Source of the DNA: an uncultured Clostridia bacterium
GTDB lineage: Bacteria > Bacillota > Clostridia > Oscillospirales > Ruminococcaceae
Direction of reading: 5' to 3'
NCBI GenBank assembly: GCA_947630825.1
Contig: CANRJA010000016.1
Span: forward strand, 1-40,442
Length of the DNA stretch: 40,442 nucleotides
Part shown: positions 39,347 to 40,442 of the stretch, piece by piece
Position numbering within the stretch: the stretch's first letter is position 1
Layout of the letters: each line of letters opens with the position of its first letter
Position numbers and translations under genes: made by a program
The notes under the pieces: model-generated
Database searches by the model: none
What the model was told of the DNA's origin: nothing
What the model saw: only the letters and a program-made list of their open reading frames with translations

Positions 39347-40363
39347 TTATCTGATTATCTTATTGAATTTTTTGTTAAGTTTTTTAGATATCTTTGCTTG
39401 TTCGTCTTTAAATGTGTGCTGATATACGTTCTTCAACATATTGTTTGTAGCTTGTCCTAGACGCTCCATTGCATATTTATCAGGTACACCTTGTAATAGC
39501 ATTAGGCTTGCGTTTGCGTGTCTTAGTGAATGCAGTGTATATTTAGGCAAGCCATTCTGTTCACATAAACTTTGAAAACGTACATATATTCCATTTGGCG
39601 TCATAGTTACTATAAAATCACTTGATTGTTCTTGATTATCTAGTGATTTTTTAAGTATATCGGGAACAACGAGATTACGTGTTCCTGCGTATGATTTATT
39701 TGTATTTTTAATAATGGTCTTGTTATTTTTGTCTGGAACCATTGCAGCATGAATACATATTTTTGTTCCGTCATAATCAGACCATTTTAAAGCACAAATT
39801 TCTGATCGCCTTAGTCCGAGCAGTAATGCTAATAGTATTGCTGTTTCAATGTTTGTTCCTTTTGTTATTTCTATAATCTTTTTCATATCATTGATACTAG
39901 GTATAAGCATTTGCTTTTTCTGTTTCGGCTTTAAAAGGATACTGTCAAATTCAAGATTGATTTTGTTTTGCTTGAGAGAGGCTGTAATTAATCCATATTG
40001 ATTTCTTATGGCTTTTGCAGAATATTTTTCAGCATTTTTATTAGCCCATTTCTGCAAAACTATCTCGTCAATGTCATATAACTTTATATCTTTTATATAT
40101 TCAATGGCATTTCGCTTTATTATTTCATAACCTCTGATAGTTGATGCGCTAAGTGTTTTATCTTTACTATCTATATAATTTTGGATAGCCTGTTCAACTG
40201 TAATATCGTTTTTGCGTATTTTCTGTAATCCATTTAGGTATTCTAAGCCCATAAGCTCGGCTTTCTTCTTGCTGTAAGCTGTGAATGATTTGTATTTATT
40301 TGTTTTTTTGTCGTAAACTCTTACTCGCCAACTTCCGCTAGGCAGTTTTTTAGCTGTTGCCAT
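39347..40363 (-). CDS. int: Tyrosine integrase of element C
   Basis: A 338-residue integrase, distinct from the B integrase. The N-terminal arm-binding domain (MATAKKLPSGSWRVRVYDKK) is of the AP2-like type, and the core-binding domain spans about 52-140. Catalytic residues are R185 (GLRRSE), H278-x2-R281 (HSLRH) and Y314 (NVYQHTF). The position of the second His is Gln304 (LGQATNN instead of LGH). This substitution is tolerated in some family members, so activity is likely but not certain. AGGAGG lies before the ATG. It reads toward the att core at 39171, as the B integrase does toward 8335. Confidence 0.94.
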   Translation of the reverse strand: MATAKKLPSGSWRVRVYDKKTNKYKSFTAYSKKKAELMGLEYLNGLQKIRKNDITVEQAIQNYIDSKDKTLSASTIRGYEIIKRNAIEYIKDIKLYDIDEIVLQKWANKNAEKYSAKAIRNQYGLITASLKQNKINLEFDSILLKPKQKKQMLIPSINDMKKIIEITKGTNIETAILLALLLGLRRSEICALKWSDYDGTKICIHAAMVPDKNNKTIIKNTNKSYAGTRNLVVPDILKKSLDNQEQSSDFIVTMTPNGIYVRFQSLCEQNGLPKYTLHSLRHANASLMLLQGVPDKYAMERLGQATNNMLKNVYQHTFKDEQAKISKKLNKKFNKIIR

Positions 40364-40373
40364 AGTTTACCTC

Positions 40374-40442
40374 CTATTGCTTAAGACTTTCATTATATTT
40401 GTTCATTTTTTCTTCAGCCTGTTGCTGAAGTTTTCTGTATTT
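40374..40442 (-). CDS. C-terminal end of a coiled-coil protein, cut by the window edge
   Basis: The last 22 codons of a minus-strand gene: KYRKLQQQAEEKMNKYNESL, then KQ and TAG at 40374-40376. The YRKLQQQA stretch is the same, at DNA level too (ACAGAAAACTTCAGCAACAG), as in the repeats of the large polyvalent protein at 1139-1378. The stop overlaps the ribosome site of the integrase, so the two genes are one operon. The full product lies outside the window. Confidence 0.75.
   Translation of the reverse strand, partial: KYRKLQQQAEEKMNKYNESLKQ

Noticed and set aside
1-40442. CRISPR arrays, insertion sequences, rRNA
   Set aside because: No regularly spaced direct repeats with unique spacers, no transposase, no rRNA-like sequence found; the only repeat arrays are att arms, iterons, the GTTAC 9-mers and the coding duplication.

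Overview
The window is low-GC, densely packed DNA from what is almost certainly a gut-type Clostridia (Bacillota; a Ruminococcus/Oscillospiraceae-like host fits best). The evidence is strong AGGAGG-type ribosome sites, consensus TTGACA/TATAAT promoters, SPP1/phi13-like siphovirus genes and DUF4352/DUF2085/zinc-ribbon lysogeny genes. No rRNA or housekeeping chromosomal gene is visible; everything reads as integrated phage. The genus assignment is inference.

Three elements lie in a row. Element A (1-8334) is only a right end: a putative virion protein that runs off the left edge and a 2355-codon large polyvalent protein, followed by a terminator. Element B (8335-39170) is a complete prophage of about 30.8 kb. 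It is bounded by a 19-bp direct repeat of a tRNA-Ser 3' end (8335-8353 and 39171-39189) and by matching TTTAGTATAAAA integrase-arm repeats at both ends. Element C (39190 to the edge) starts with a second tyrosine integrase and the tail of another gene. A's right end and C's left end share a different arm repeat (paired TGACACNA, 12 bp apart) and a shared coiled-coil protein motif, so A and C look like the same lineage, or the same element, split by B.

Element B reads: integrase (minus strand); hicAB toxin-antitoxin; a decayed integrase N-terminus; a lysogeny region of minus-strand zinc-ribbon and membrane genes interleaved with three short plus-strand transcription units (consensus promoter, about 75 nt, intrinsic terminator) that look like small RNAs; ImmA-like peptidase and XRE repressor; overlapping divergent promoters with GTTGATAA operators; an early operon of small genes interrupted by two reverse-strand membrane-protein modules; an O-like replication gene carrying the probable origin (four GTGAA-N6-TTCAC repeats plus an AT-rich tract); a DnaC-like loader; a phage sigma factor; a TIR + DUF4231 (2TM) defence-like pair on its own consensus promoter; a tRNA with CAU anticodon; then the late operon: terminase, portal, MuF-type head protein with a C-terminal JAB/MPN-like domain and a possible immunity gene, scaffold, major capsid, connectors, tail tube, frameshifted tail chaperones, tape measure, tail proteins ending in an S74 chaperone, CHAP endolysin and holin.

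The most unusual items are the sRNA-like units of the lysogeny region (one with a related copy at the integrase start), the TIR/DUF4231 pair with an antisense phage gene between its members, the MuF-JAB fusion, and the evidence that prophage B sits inside the attachment junction of a different, related pair of phage ends.
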